Source of the DNA: Pseudomonas asiatica
Lineage (GTDB): Bacteria; Pseudomonadota; Gammaproteobacteria; Pseudomonadales; Pseudomonadaceae
Direction of reading: 5' to 3'
DNA length: 64,000 nucleotides
NCBI RefSeq assembly: GCF_009932335.1
Contig: NZ_BLJF01000003.1
Location: 806,001 to 870,000, forward strand
Shown: in pieces, positions 10,448-18,996 of the stretch
How the letters are laid out: every line of letters starts with the position of its first letter
Position numbering within the stretch: the first letter of the stretch is position 1
Made by a program: the position numbers and the translations under genes
The notes under the pieces: model-generated
The model's input: only the letters and a program-made list of their open reading frames with translations
Told to the model about the DNA's origin: nothing
Database searches by the model: none

Positions 10448-10518
10448 GCCGGGTGGCGTTGAGCGCACGTTATCGCGGGCAGTATTTACAAGCATAGACG
10501 CCAGGGGGCGTAACAGGC

Positions 10519-11175
10519 ATGCTGGAGAACGAAACCTTCAATCGACTCGGAACCAATCATAAAATATCGGCGAGCATCTACAATCTGATCCTCGGCGCAG
10601 TACTGCTGTGGGGCTTCTTCGTCAACTGGTATCTGGTAATCACGGTGCCGCCCGATATTGTTCGGTCCATCCCCATGATGCTGTTCCTGGTTGGCTACTT
10701 GATCACCGCGTTACCGGGTGTCGCGATCATCTTCAAATCTGAAAAGCCGTTGTATAGTTTCCTCGGCTACAACCTGATCGTGATTCCGGTCGGGTTGCTG
10801 CTTGTCATCGTCCTCCCAAAGTACTCACATGAAAACATCGTGAATGCCTTGCAGGCGACCGTCTTGCTAACCGTTACCATGATGTTGCTGGGGTCTGTAT
10901 TCCCCCGCTTCTTCAAGCGCATCAAGGCGTCATTATGCATAGCTTTGATAGCTGTGATCTTCGTTGAATTGGCGCAGGTTTGGTTATTCGGTATCCATCT
11001 CGCGGTAATTGATTGGATCACAGCACTGATCTTCTGTGGCTATATCGGGGTTGATTGGGGGCGTGCGAACCAGATTGAGCGTACCGTGGATAATGCAATA
11101 GACAGCGCTGCATCGCTGTATCTAGACATTATCAATCTGTTTCTGCGGGTCTTGCGGATCATGTCCAAGAAGTGA
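10519..11175 (+). CDS. Bax inhibitor-1/YccA-like membrane protein
   Basis: A 218-residue protein with about seven hydrophobic segments, starting MLENETFNRLGTNHKISASI and ending with the BI-1-like tail SLYLDIINLFLRVLRI. In this family the conserved C-terminal Asp and LYLDFINLFL block follow the last helix, as here. BI-1/YccA proteins are multi-pass membrane proteins; YccA modulates FtsH. It lies at the end of the type VI patch, between the fbpB-tail copy and fbpB, so an immunity-like role is possible but is inference. The start ATG 10519 follows aggcatg and has no strong ribosome site. Confidence 0.65.
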   Translation: MLENETFNRLGTNHKISASIYNLILGAVLLWGFFVNWYLVITVPPDIVRSIPMMLFLVGYLITALPGVAIIFKSEKPLYSFLGYNLIVIPVGLLLVIVLPKYSHENIVNALQATVLLTVTMMLLGSVFPRFFKRIKASLCIALIAVIFVELAQVWLFGIHLAVIDWITALIFCGYIGVDWGRANQIERTVDNAIDSAASLYLDIINLFLRVLRIMSKK

Positions 11176-11194
11176 GTTGCCCAAGTGGCTTAAT

Positions 11195-11219
11195 GCCCAG
11201 GCCGCATGGCGGCCTGGGC
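11195..11219. terminator. Hairpin between convergent genes
   Basis: The perfect stem gcccaggccgc / gcggcctgggc with a short loop sits between the convergent BI-1-like gene and fbpB. The T-run is weak on both sides. Confidence 0.55.
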
Positions 11220-11225
11220 AAGCTT

Positions 11226-12791
11226 TCAAGCCTTGTTCAAATACATCCGCGTTGTAAGCAGATAAACCGGCAACCCCGAAACCACAATCAACAACGCCGC
11301 ATAAGGCGCTGCCGCCGCGAACTCGACGTTGGCCGTGTGCGCCCACACCTCGGTGGCCAGGGTGGTCATGCCGGTCGGGCTGAGCAGCAAGGTAGCTGTC
11401 AGTTCCTTCATGGCATCCAGGAACACCAGGGCAAAGGCTGCCGCCATGGCCGGGAAGATGATCGGCAGGGTCACCCGGCAGAACGCGGCAAAGCTGCTCG
11501 CGCCCAAGGTCCGTGCCGCTTCCTCCAGGGTAGGTGAAGCCTTGTTCAGTGCGGTGCGCACCGGCGACTGCGCCAGCGGCAGGAACAGCAGCGCATAGGC
11601 CAGCAGCAACAGTGCCGTGGTCTGGTACAGAGCCGGCACGTAATGCAGGGCGAAGAACACCAGGGTCAGGGCAATCACCAGGCCGGGCAGGGCGTGCAAC
11701 AGGTATGGCAGGCGCTCGGCCCAGATTGCCAGGCGGCCCTTGTAGCGCACCACCAGGAAGCTGATTGGCAGGGCTAGCAACACGCAGAAACCGGCACCCC
11801 CCAGCGACACCGACAACGAGGTGAACAGCGCCTTGGAAATGGCCGCAACAGGGAATGCCGCCGATGAACCCACGCTCAACCAGTAGCCGAGCATGGCCAG
11901 CGGAATACCGCTGCCCAACACCGCCAGGCCCACGCAGAACAGTTGCGCCAGCACTGCCCAGCCACGCAACCGCACCGGTTGTGCTCGTCGCGCCACACCC
12001 TGGCCGATGCGCACGTGACGGGCCTTGCCACGTACCCGCAGTTCAAGCCACAGCATCACCAGGCACATCGCCAACAGCACGGCGGACAGCATGGCCGCGT
12101 TGGCATTGCTGAACTCCAGTTCGAACTGCTGGTAAATCGCCGTGGTGAAGGTTTGCAAGCCTAGGATCGACAAGGCGCCGAACTCCACCAGCATGTGCAG
12201 GGCGATCAGCAGCGCGCCGCCAAGCATCGACGGCCACAGCAGCGGCAGGGTGACCTTGATGAATACGCCCCAGCGGCTGCAGCCCAGCGTACGTGCCGAT
12301 TCCTCCAGCGAGGTATCGAGGTTGCGCAGGGTCGCGGCCACCGGCAGGAACACCAGTGGGTACTTGGACAGGGCCATGACCATGATCGCCCCGCCCAGTC
12401 CTTCGAAGTCCGAGCTCAGCGACACCCAGGTGAAGCTGCTGACGAACGACGGCACGGCGAACGGCAGGCACAGCACCACGCCCCACAACCGGCGGCCGGC
12501 CAGGTTGCTGCGCTCCAGCAGCCAGGCCAGGGCCAGGCCGACCACCATGCAGGTCAGCGTCACCCCGACCATCAGCATCAGGGTGTTGCGCATCAGCCCC
12601 CAGACAAACGGCCGCCACAGCAGGTGCAAGGCTTCGCGCCAGCCGGCCTCCCAGGCTTTCATGGCAACGTACAGCAAAGGCAGCAAGCTCATCGCTACCA
12701 GGAACAGCACAGGCAGCACCACCCAGACGGAGGGGCGCTTGCGGCGCGGTACGAAGCGTACCGGCACCGGCTCGGACAGGGCGGCAGTCAT
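11226..12791 (-). CDS. fbpB: Ferric iron ABC transporter permease
   Basis: The 521-residue FbpB/HitB-type permease has two fused binding-protein-dependent transport domains, giving about 12 membrane segments. Two EAA loops are visible (SLEESARTLGCSRWGVFIKV near residue 165, and TLEEAARTLGASSFAAFCRV near 425). It passes Fe3+ received from the periplasmic FbpA through the inner membrane. Its start overlaps the fbpA stop by one base (TGATG). The ATPase subunit is not adjacent. The last ~95 bases are copied at 10350-10447. Confidence 0.93.
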   Translation of the reverse strand: MTAALSEPVPVRFVPRRKRPSVWVVLPVLFLVAMSLLPLLYVAMKAWEAGWREALHLLWRPFVWGLMRNTLMLMVGVTLTCMVVGLALAWLLERSNLAGRRLWGVVLCLPFAVPSFVSSFTWVSLSSDFEGLGGAIMVMALSKYPLVFLPVAATLRNLDTSLEESARTLGCSRWGVFIKVTLPLLWPSMLGGALLIALHMLVEFGALSILGLQTFTTAIYQQFELEFSNANAAMLSAVLLAMCLVMLWLELRVRGKARHVRIGQGVARRAQPVRLRGWAVLAQLFCVGLAVLGSGIPLAMLGYWLSVGSSAAFPVAAISKALFTSLSVSLGGAGFCVLLALPISFLVVRYKGRLAIWAERLPYLLHALPGLVIALTLVFFALHYVPALYQTTALLLLAYALLFLPLAQSPVRTALNKASPTLEEAARTLGASSFAAFCRVTLPIIFPAMAAAFALVFLDAMKELTATLLLSPTGMTTLATEVWAHTANVEFAAAAPYAALLIVVSGLPVYLLTTRMYLNKA

Positions 12792-13804
12792 CAGAGCAGG
12801 CCGACCTCGCGCTCAAGCTCGATCGCTTCCTCGGCATTGCCCAGGTCGGCTGGTGAGATCTTCGGCGGGCGCAGGTCTTCGAACGGTTTCAGGCCACGGT
12901 CGGAGACCATGCCTTTGTGCAGCGGGTACTCGGCGGTGGTCTGGGTGATCACGCGCTGGCCTTCTTCGCTGGCCATCCAGTTGAGCAGGGCCTGGGCTTC
13001 TTTCGGGTGCTTGCTGGCCTTGACCACGGCTGCGCCGGAAATGGTGACCAGGTTGCCGGCATCGCCATCGGCCAGGTAGTAGAGCTTGGTATCCAGCTTG
13101 CCGCGCTCGCGCTCGAGCGCATACCAGTAGTAGTTGTTCACCAGTACCGCAGCCACTTCGCCTTTTTCCACGGCTTTGAGGGCGACCATGTTGTTGGTGT
13201 AGGTCTTGCCGAATGCCTTCAGGCCGGTCAGCCATTCTTCGGTGGCTTCTCGCCCGTGCATCTTCAGGATGGCCACGGCCTGTTCCTGGAAGGCGCCGCT
13301 GGTGGGCACATAGCCGACGCGGCCTTCCCACTCGGGGTTGGCAAAGTCCATCACTGTGGTCGGCAAGTCTTTCTCGTCGACCTTCTTCGGGTTGAAGACG
13401 ACGATGCGCGTACGGGCGGTGATGCCCATCCAGGTGCCGTTGGCGCCTACATACTCCTTGGGCATCATGTTCGCGGTGGCGTCATCGATCTTTGCCAGCA
13501 GGCCCAGTTCGCCCAGGTTGTTCAGGGGAGGGGACTCTTCGGTGTAGATGATGTCGGCCGGCGAGCGTTCGCCTTCCTCGATGATCTGGCTGGCCAGCTG
13601 GTTGCTGCTGCCCTTGCGGATATCGATGTGGATGCCGGTCTTGGCCTCGTAGGCCTTGGCGATGGCCTCGCCGATTTCCTTGTGCTGACCGTTGTACATG
13701 GTCAGGGTGACCGGTGCGTCTGCCATGGCGGCCGGAGCACCGATGGCCAGGCTCAGCACGGCGGCGGCCAAGGTACGCATCAGCGGTTGCGGGCGGATCG
13801 TCAT
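12791..13804 (-). CDS. fbpA: Ferric iron ABC transporter substrate-binding protein
   Basis: A 337-residue periplasmic ferric-binding protein. A signal peptide is visible (MTIRPQPLMRTLAAAVLSLA, cleavage near AMA-DAP), then VTLTMYNGQHKEIGEAIAKA and the paired-tyrosine iron ligand site NNYYWYALERERG near residues 225-235. The start at 13804 gives a signal peptide; longer frames reaching 14044 run through a REP pair and are rejected. First gene of the fbpAB pair. The upstream AT-rich palindrome aaacgatttcgttt may be a regulator site but matches Fur poorly. Confidence 0.95.
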   Translation of the reverse strand: MTIRPQPLMRTLAAAVLSLAIGAPAAMADAPVTLTMYNGQHKEIGEAIAKAYEAKTGIHIDIRKGSSNQLASQIIEEGERSPADIIYTEESPPLNNLGELGLLAKIDDATANMMPKEYVGANGTWMGITARTRIVVFNPKKVDEKDLPTTVMDFANPEWEGRVGYVPTSGAFQEQAVAILKMHGREATEEWLTGLKAFGKTYTNNMVALKAVEKGEVAAVLVNNYYWYALERERGKLDTKLYYLADGDAGNLVTISGAAVVKASKHPKEAQALLNWMASEEGQRVITQTTAEYPLHKGMVSDRGLKPFEDLRPPKISPADLGNAEEAIELEREVGLL

Positions 13805-13930
13805 GCGGGTACTTCCTCGCTTACGGCTACATATTTGGAAACAATGGTAAACGAAATCGTTTCTCAAGTGGCTGGGTGACGAGAAATTCATGGTCAGACC
13901 ATGGTGCAAGAGTCTGAAGGTGTGTTGGCT

Positions 13931-14036
13931 GTGCTGGCCTCTTCGCGGGTAAACCCGCTCCCACAGGTGCATCACAGGTCTTGAGGGGAGTGAAATACCT
14001 GTGGGAGCGGCTTTAGCCGCGAAGAGGCCAGCACAG
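13931..14036. repeat. Inverted REP-like pair
   Basis: Arms gtgctggcctcttcgcgggt and the complementary ccgcgaagaggccagcac flank a spacer containing gctcccacagg and cctgtgggagc. Confidence 0.7.
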
Positions 14037-14084
14037 GTTTGCACCTATGACCGAAAAGAGGAGGGATACAAAAATCGCAGGCAA

Positions 14085-14117
14085 GAAAAAACCCACTAGC
14101 AAGCTAGTGGATTTTTG
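14085..14117 (-). terminator. Terminator of the tRNA-Leu unit
   Basis: The stem ccactagc-aa-gctagtgg is bounded on the left by aaaaaac, i.e. a T-run on the minus strand, immediately downstream of the tRNA at 14120. Confidence 0.8.
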
Positions 14118-14119
14118 TA

Positions 14120-14206
14120 TGGTGCCCAGGAGAAGACTCGAACTTCCACGACCGTTAAGTCACTGATACCTGAAACCAGCGCGTCTACCAATTCCGCCAC
14201 CTGGGC
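14120..14206 (-). tRNA. tRNA-Leu (anticodon CAG), copy 1
   Basis: An 87-base tRNA read on the minus strand. The acceptor gcccagg pairs with cctgggc, CCA is encoded, the D-loop is ggcggaattggtagacgc, the anticodon loop is ttCAGgt, and there is a long class II variable arm and a gttcgagtc T-loop. The variable-arm stem contains gac paired with gtc. Confidence 0.95.
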
Positions 14207-14294
14207 AAAGCTTTACATCATCTGGAGAAGGCGACTATCGTTCGCTTTCACACAGTAGTAACAGATCCTTGGTCATCTGTTACTTGAAAATATT

Positions 14295-14381
14295 TGGTGC
14301 CCAGGAGAAGACTCGAACTTCCACGGCCGTTAAGCCACTGATACCTGAAACCAGCGCGTCTACCAATTCCGCCACCTGGGC
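14295..14381 (-). tRNA. tRNA-Leu (anticodon CAG), copy 2
   Basis: Same structure as copy 1 and transcribed first. The only differences are two paired substitutions in the variable arm (ggc/gcc instead of gac/gtc), which keep the stem. CCA is encoded. The 88 bases between the copies contain no gene. Confidence 0.95.
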
Positions 14382-14652
14382 ACACATTCGAGATTACTTG
14401 ATGCTTTACAGCGCCGCTCATCTCTACTACAACTTCGGGGTTGTCCGTCGTTGTGGTGCGCACTATACGGACGGTCCGGGGGGCTGTAAACCCCCCAAGC
14501 AAAAAAAATTTCAAAAAATTCAACTTGTTGATTCCGCAGGCCTATTCGTCCTCGCCAGACACGCCGGTGGGGCTGTCCAAGGCTGACATTTCCGGTTTCA
14601 ATACGCCTATGCCAGAATTCCTATCTATATACCCCAAGGTGAACCCCTTCTG

Positions 14653-17229
14653 ATGGCCGATTGGCAATCCCTCGATCCCGAGGCCGCTCGCGAAGCGGAA
14701 AAATACGACAACCCTATTCCCAGCCGTGAGCTGATCCTGCAGCGCCTCGCCGACCGTGGCGAACCGGCCGCACGCGAGGAGCTGGCGGCCGAGTTCGGTC
14801 TTTACGACGAAGACCAGATCGAAGCCCTGCGCCGCCGCCTGCGTGCCATGGAGCGCGATGGCCAGCTTATCTATACCCGGCGCGGCACTTATGCCCCGGT
14901 AGACAAGCTGGACCTGATCTGCGGCCGCGTCTCCGGTCACCGCGACGGCTTCGGCTTCCTTATTCCGGACGACGGCAGCGAAGATCTGTTCCTCAGCCCG
15001 TCGCAAATGCGCCTGGTGTTCGACGGTGACCGCGGCCTGGCCCGCGTCTCTGGCGTCGACCGCCGTGGCCGCCGTGAAGGCGTGCTGGTCGAAATCATCT
15101 CCCGCGCCCACGAAAGCGTGGTCGGCCGTTACTTCGAAGAAGGCGGTATCGGCTACGTTACCCCGGACAACCCGAAGATCCAGCAGGAAGTGCTGGTCAC
15201 CGCCGGGCGTAACGGCGGGGCCAAGATCGGCCAGTTCGTCGAGATCAAGATCACCCACTGGCCGACGCCGCGCTTCCAGCCGCAGGGCGATGTGGTCGAG
15301 GTCATCGGCAACTACATGGCGCCGGGCATGGAAATCGACGTTGCGCTGCGCAGCTACGATATCCCGCACGTCTGGCCCAAAGAGGTGATCAAGGAGGCGC
15401 GCAAGTTCCGCTCCGAAGTCGAAGAGAAGGACAAGGAGAAGCGCGTCGATCTGCGCCACCTGCCGTTCGTCACCATCGACGGCGAGGACGCCCGCGACTT
15501 CGACGACGCGGTCTATTGCGAACCGCTGGGCAAGCTGCGCCTGTTCTCCGGTGGCTGGCGCCTGTATGTGGCCATTGCCGATGTGTCCAGCTACGTTCGG
15601 CTGGGCTCGGCCCTGGACGTCGAGGCCCAGCAGCGCGGCAACTCGGTGTACTTCCCCGAGCGCGTGGTACCGATGCTCCCCGAAGAGCTGTCCAACGGCC
15701 TGTGCTCGCTGAACCCGCATGTCGATCGCCTGGCGATGGTCTGCGAAATGACCATGAACAAAGCCGGCCAGATGGTCGACTACCAGTTCTACGAAGGCGT
15801 CATCCACTCCCACGCCCGCCTGACCTACAACAAGGTCAGCAGCATGCTCGAGCACTCCCGCACCCGTGAGGGCAAGGCGCTGCGCGAGGAGTACAAGGCA
15901 GTCGTCCCGGACCTGAAGAACCTGTACAACCTGTACAAGGTGCTGGTGGAGGCCCGTCACACCCGTGGCGCGATCGACTTCGAGACCCAGGAAACCCGCA
16001 TCATCTTCGGTGACGAGCGCAAGATCGCGGAAATCCGCCCGACCGTGCGCAACGACGCCCACAAGCTGATCGAAGAATGCATGCTGGCGGCCAACGTGGC
16101 CACCGCCGAATTCCTGCAGAAGCACGGCGTGCCGGCCCTGTACCGCGTGCACGACGGCCCGCCGCCGGAGCGTCTGGAAAAGCTGCGCGCCTTCTTGGGC
16201 GAACTGGGCCTGACCCTGCACAAGGGCAAGGACCCGTCGCCGAAGGATTACCAGGCACTGCTGGCGAGCATCGCCGGGCGCCCGGACTTCCACCTGATCC
16301 AGACCGTGATGCTGCGTTCGTTGAGCCAGGCGGTGTACAGCACCGACAACAACGGCCACTTCGGCCTGAACTACGAGGCGTACACCCACTTCACCTCGCC
16401 GATCCGTCGCTACCCGGACCTGCTGGTGCACCGCGCCATCCGCAGCATCATCCGTTCCAGGGTCGACACCCCGCACGTCAAGCGTGCTGGCGCCATGAGC
16501 ATTCCCAAGGCGCGTATCTACCCGTACGACGAGAACACCCTCGAGCAGCTCGGCGAGCAGTGCTCGATGACCGAGCGCCGGGCCGATGAAGCCACCCGTG
16601 ACGTGGTCAACTGGCTCAAGTGCGAGTTCATGAAGGACCGCGTCGGCGAAACCTTCCCGGGTGTGATCACTGCGGTAACCGGTTTCGGCCTGTTCGTCGA
16701 GCTGACCGATATCTATGTGGAAGGCCTGGTGCACGTCAGTGCGCTGCCGGGTGACTACTACCACTTCGACCCGGTGCACCACCGTCTGTCTGGCGAGCGT
16801 ACCGGTCGCAGCTTCCGACTGGGCGACACGATCGAGGTCAAGGTCATGCGCGTCGACCTGGACGAACGCAAGATCGACTTCGAAGTGTCGGAAAAGACCC
16901 TCGCCGCCCCGATCGGCCGCAAGCAGCGTGGTGCCGCACCGGCTGCCGGCCAGGCCGAGCAGGCCCCGGTCGAGGCCAAGGCCACGCCTAAGCCGCGCAG
17001 CCGCAAGAGCGAAACCGCCGAGGCGTACTTCCCGAAAGACGCTGTGCAGCGTAACGCCGAAGTGCGCAAGAGCCGCGAAATGAAGAAGGCGCTGATGAGC
17101 GAGGCGCGCAGTGGCGGCCATGCCAGCAGCAAGTCGGACAAGGGCGGCAAGGCCTCCGGCAAGCCGACCAAGCACCGTAAAGGCCCGTCGAAGTCCGGCG
17201 CGCCACGCAAGAGCAAGAGCAAGTCATGA
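14653..17229 (+). CDS. rnr: Ribonuclease R
   Basis: Processive 3'-5' hydrolytic exoribonuclease that degrades structured RNA. The 858 residues run in order: an N-terminal HTH-like region, two cold-shock domains, the RNB catalytic domain and an S1 domain. The RNB active-site Asp cluster is DGEDARDFDDAVY (~276-288) with DNNGHFGLNYEAYTHFTSPI further on; the S1 domain starts FPGVITAVTGFGLFVELTD near 665-685. A long Lys/Arg/Ser-rich tail (~750-858) is expected for RNase R. Its stop overlaps the next start (ATGA), giving the rnr-rlmB operon usual in this genus. Confidence 0.97.
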   Translation: MADWQSLDPEAAREAEKYDNPIPSRELILQRLADRGEPAAREELAAEFGLYDEDQIEALRRRLRAMERDGQLIYTRRGTYAPVDKLDLICGRVSGHRDGFGFLIPDDGSEDLFLSPSQMRLVFDGDRGLARVSGVDRRGRREGVLVEIISRAHESVVGRYFEEGGIGYVTPDNPKIQQEVLVTAGRNGGAKIGQFVEIKITHWPTPRFQPQGDVVEVIGNYMAPGMEIDVALRSYDIPHVWPKEVIKEARKFRSEVEEKDKEKRVDLRHLPFVTIDGEDARDFDDAVYCEPLGKLRLFSGGWRLYVAIADVSSYVRLGSALDVEAQQRGNSVYFPERVVPMLPEELSNGLCSLNPHVDRLAMVCEMTMNKAGQMVDYQFYEGVIHSHARLTYNKVSSMLEHSRTREGKALREEYKAVVPDLKNLYNLYKVLVEARHTRGAIDFETQETRIIFGDERKIAEIRPTVRNDAHKLIEECMLAANVATAEFLQKHGVPALYRVHDGPPPERLEKLRAFLGELGLTLHKGKDPSPKDYQALLASIAGRPDFHLIQTVMLRSLSQAVYSTDNNGHFGLNYEAYTHFTSPIRRYPDLLVHRAIRSIIRSRVDTPHVKRAGAMSIPKARIYPYDENTLEQLGEQCSMTERRADEATRDVVNWLKCEFMKDRVGETFPGVITAVTGFGLFVELTDIYVEGLVHVSALPGDYYHFDPVHHRLSGERTGRSFRLGDTIEVKVMRVDLDERKIDFEVSEKTLAAPIGRKQRGAAPAAGQAEQAPVEAKATPKPRSRKSETAEAYFPKDAVQRNAEVRKSREMKKALMSEARSGGHASSKSDKGGKASGKPTKHRKGPSKSGAPRKSKSKS

Positions 17230-17972
17230 GTCAGCTGGAAAAGATCTACGGCGTGCACGCCGTGCAGGCATTGCTGCAGCACCATCCGAAGCGGGTCAAG
17301 CAGATCTGGCTGTCGGAAGGGCGCAGCGAGCCGCGCCTGCAGGCGTTGCTGGCGTTGGCTGCGGAAAATCGCGTGGCGGTCGGCCAGGCCGAGCGTCGTG
17401 AGATGGATGCCTGGGTAGAAGGCGTGCACCAGGGTGTGGTCGCCGAGGTGAGCCCGAGCCAGGTCTGGGGCGAATTGATGCTCGAGGAATTGCTCGAACG
17501 CACCGAAACACCACCGCTGATCCTGGTGCTGGACGGTGTGACCGACCCGCACAACCTTGGCGCCTGCCTGCGTACCGCCGATGCCGCCGGCGCCACGGCA
17601 GTGGTGGTGCCCAAGGACAAGTCTGCAACCCTGACACCGGTCGTGCGCAAGGTGGCCTGTGGCGCTGCGGAGGTGATTCCGCTGGTGGCCGTGACCAACC
17701 TGGCGCGTACCCTGGAGAAACTGCAGCAGCGTGGCCTGTGGGTGGTAGGTACCGCCGGCGAGGCCGAGCAGGAGATCTATCAGCAGGACCTGACCGGGCC
17801 GCTGGTGATGATCATGGGCGCGGAAGGCAAGGGCATGCGCCGGCTGACCCGCGAGCATTGCGATTTCCTGGTGAAGTTGCCGATGGGCGGTAGTGTCAGC
17901 AGCCTGAACGTGTCGGTGGCGACTGGCGTGTGCCTGTTCGAGGCTGTGCGTCAGCGTCAGGCCAAGCGCTGA
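17226..17972 (+). CDS. rlmB: 23S rRNA 2'-O-methyltransferase (G2251)
   Basis: RlmB is a SPOUT-fold (TrmH family) enzyme that 2'-O-methylates G2251 of 23S rRNA. The 248-residue product has the N-terminal substrate-binding domain (IYGVHAVQALLQHHPKRVKQ) and the knot motifs NLGACLRTADAAG, MGAEGKGMRRL and SVSSLNVSVATG. It is translationally coupled to rnr. Length is standard. Confidence 0.96.
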   Translation: MSQLEKIYGVHAVQALLQHHPKRVKQIWLSEGRSEPRLQALLALAAENRVAVGQAERREMDAWVEGVHQGVVAEVSPSQVWGELMLEELLERTETPPLILVLDGVTDPHNLGACLRTADAAGATAVVVPKDKSATLTPVVRKVACGAAEVIPLVAVTNLARTLEKLQQRGLWVVGTAGEAEQEIYQQDLTGPLVMIMGAEGKGMRRLTREHCDFLVKLPMGGSVSSLNVSVATGVCLFEAVRQRQAKR

Positions 17973-17980
17973 TCTTCGGC

Positions 17981-18089
17981 CTGTACCGGCCCTATCGCCG
18001 GCAAGCCGGCTCCCACAGGTGCACCACAAGGTTCAGCACCTGTGGCGATCCTGTGGGAGCTGGCTTGCCGGCGATAGGGCCAGTGCAGG
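17981..18089. repeat. Inverted REP-like pair after rlmB
   Basis: ggccctatcgccggcaagcc and its complement flank gctcccacagg and cctgtgggagc. It is nearly the same unit as at 3403-3507. The whole rlmB-rpsF gap (17973-18278) contains only this pair, a promoter and a leader. Confidence 0.75.
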
Positions 18090-18129
18090 AATAATGTGTT
18101 TCAGGCTGTTCAAATATTCACCAATCACC

Positions 18130-18158
18130 TTGCTTGTACGCCTCGCCTTCTCTACAAT
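18130..18158 (+). promoter_or_regulatory. Likely sigma-70 promoter of the rpsF operon
   Basis: ttgctt (18130-18135), 17-base spacer, tacaat (18153-18158). It lies about 120 bases before rpsF, leaving a leader. Confidence 0.55.
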
Positions 18159-18163
18159 TGCGC

Positions 18164-18278
18164 CCCTTGCCGAGCTGGCAGGCGCGCATGTGCCTCCCCT
18201 TCGTGCAAGACATACAGTGTCATTCACTCCTTGTCTGACCAGATTCGCTGGCAGACTACTAACCCGTAAGGAGCATTC
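18164..18278 (+). promoter_or_regulatory. Structured 5' leader of rpsF
   Basis: A stem forms from gcgcc...gcc and ggc...ggcgc around 18161-18186, with the loop sequence gccgagctggc. rpsF leaders in many bacteria carry a hairpin bound by the S6:S18 complex for autoregulation. Whether this one belongs to that family is inference. The ribosome site taaggag precedes ATG 18279. Confidence 0.35.
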
Positions 18279-18704
18279 ATGCGTCATTACGAAATCATCT
18301 TCCTGGTTCACCCGGACCAGAGCGAGCAAGTCGGCGGCATGGTTGAGCGTTACACCAAGCTGATCGAAGAAGATGGTGGCAAGATCCACCGCCTGGAAGA
18401 CTGGGGCCGTCGTCAACTGGCCTACGCAATCAACAATGTTCACAAGGCTCACTACGTGATGCTGAACGTTGAGTGCACCGGCAAGGCCCTGGCCGAGCTG
18501 GAAGACAACTTCCGCTACAACGATGCCGTTATCCGTAACCTGGTCATCCGTCGTGACGAAGCCGTTACCGGCCAGTCCGAGATGCTGAAGGCTGAAGAAA
18601 ACCGCAGCGAGCGCCGTGAGCGTCGTGAGCGTCCTGAGCATGCTGAATCCGCCGACGGCGACGACAGCAATGACAGCGACTCCAGCGATAACGCTGACGA
18701 GTAA
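18279..18704 (+). CDS. rpsF: 30S ribosomal protein S6
   Basis: S6 binds the central domain of 16S rRNA together with S18. The 141-residue product begins [20 protein letters not shown] and contains the family strand [20 protein letters not shown]. The C-terminal ~35 residues are an acidic Ser/Asp-rich tail ([16 protein letters not shown]), longer than the ~130-residue E. coli-type form. First gene of rpsF-rpsR-DUF2232-rplI. Confidence 0.98.
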   Translation: MRHYEIIFLVHPDQSEQVGGMVERYTKLIEEDGGKIHRLEDWGRRQLAYAINNVHKAHYVMLNVECTGKALAELEDNFRYNDAVIRNLVIRRDEAVTGQSEMLKAEENRSERRERRERPEHAESADGDDSNDSDSSDNADE

Positions 18705-18732
18705 TCCACGGACCTTTAGAGGAGCCTATTAA

Positions 18733-18963
18733 ATGGCACGTTTCTTCCGTCGTCGTAAATTCTGCCGCTTCACTGCTGAAGACGTGAAAGAGATCGACTT
18801 CAAAGATCTCAACACCCTGAAAGCTTACGTATCCGAAACCGGCAAGATCGTTCCAAGCCGTATCACCGGTACCAAAGCTCGTTATCAGCGTCAGCTGGCT
18901 ACCGCTATCAAGCGCGCCCGCTTCCTGGCCCTGCTGCCCTACACCGACAGCCACGGCCGCTGA
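18733..18963 (+). CDS. rpsR: 30S ribosomal protein S18
   Basis: A 76-residue basic protein ([20 protein letters not shown]), partner of S6 in the small-subunit platform. Ribosome site agaggag. Standard length; second in the operon. Confidence 0.98.
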   Translation: MARFFRRRKFCRFTAEDVKEIDFKDLNTLKAYVSETGKIVPSRITGTKARYQRQLATAIKRARFLALLPYTDSHGR

Positions 18964-18996
18964 GACCGGGTCGTCGACAAGCAGTAAGGGATTAGC

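Larger units (their letters stand above)
13805..14119. other. fbpA-tRNA intergenic region
   Basis: No gene. It holds an AT-rich dyad in front of fbpA (13845-13865), an inverted REP-like pair at 13931-14036 (ctggcctcttcgcgggtaaa and its complement, with ctcccacagg/cctgtgggag inside) and the tRNA terminator at 14085-14117. Confidence 0.6.

Noticed and set aside
13830..13870. Fur box in front of fbpA
   Set aside because: The AT-rich dyad aaacgatttcgttt matches the Fur consensus poorly; recorded only as a possible site.
13805..14044. Longer N-terminus for FbpA
   Set aside because: It would translate a REP pair and hide the clear signal peptide that starts at 13804.
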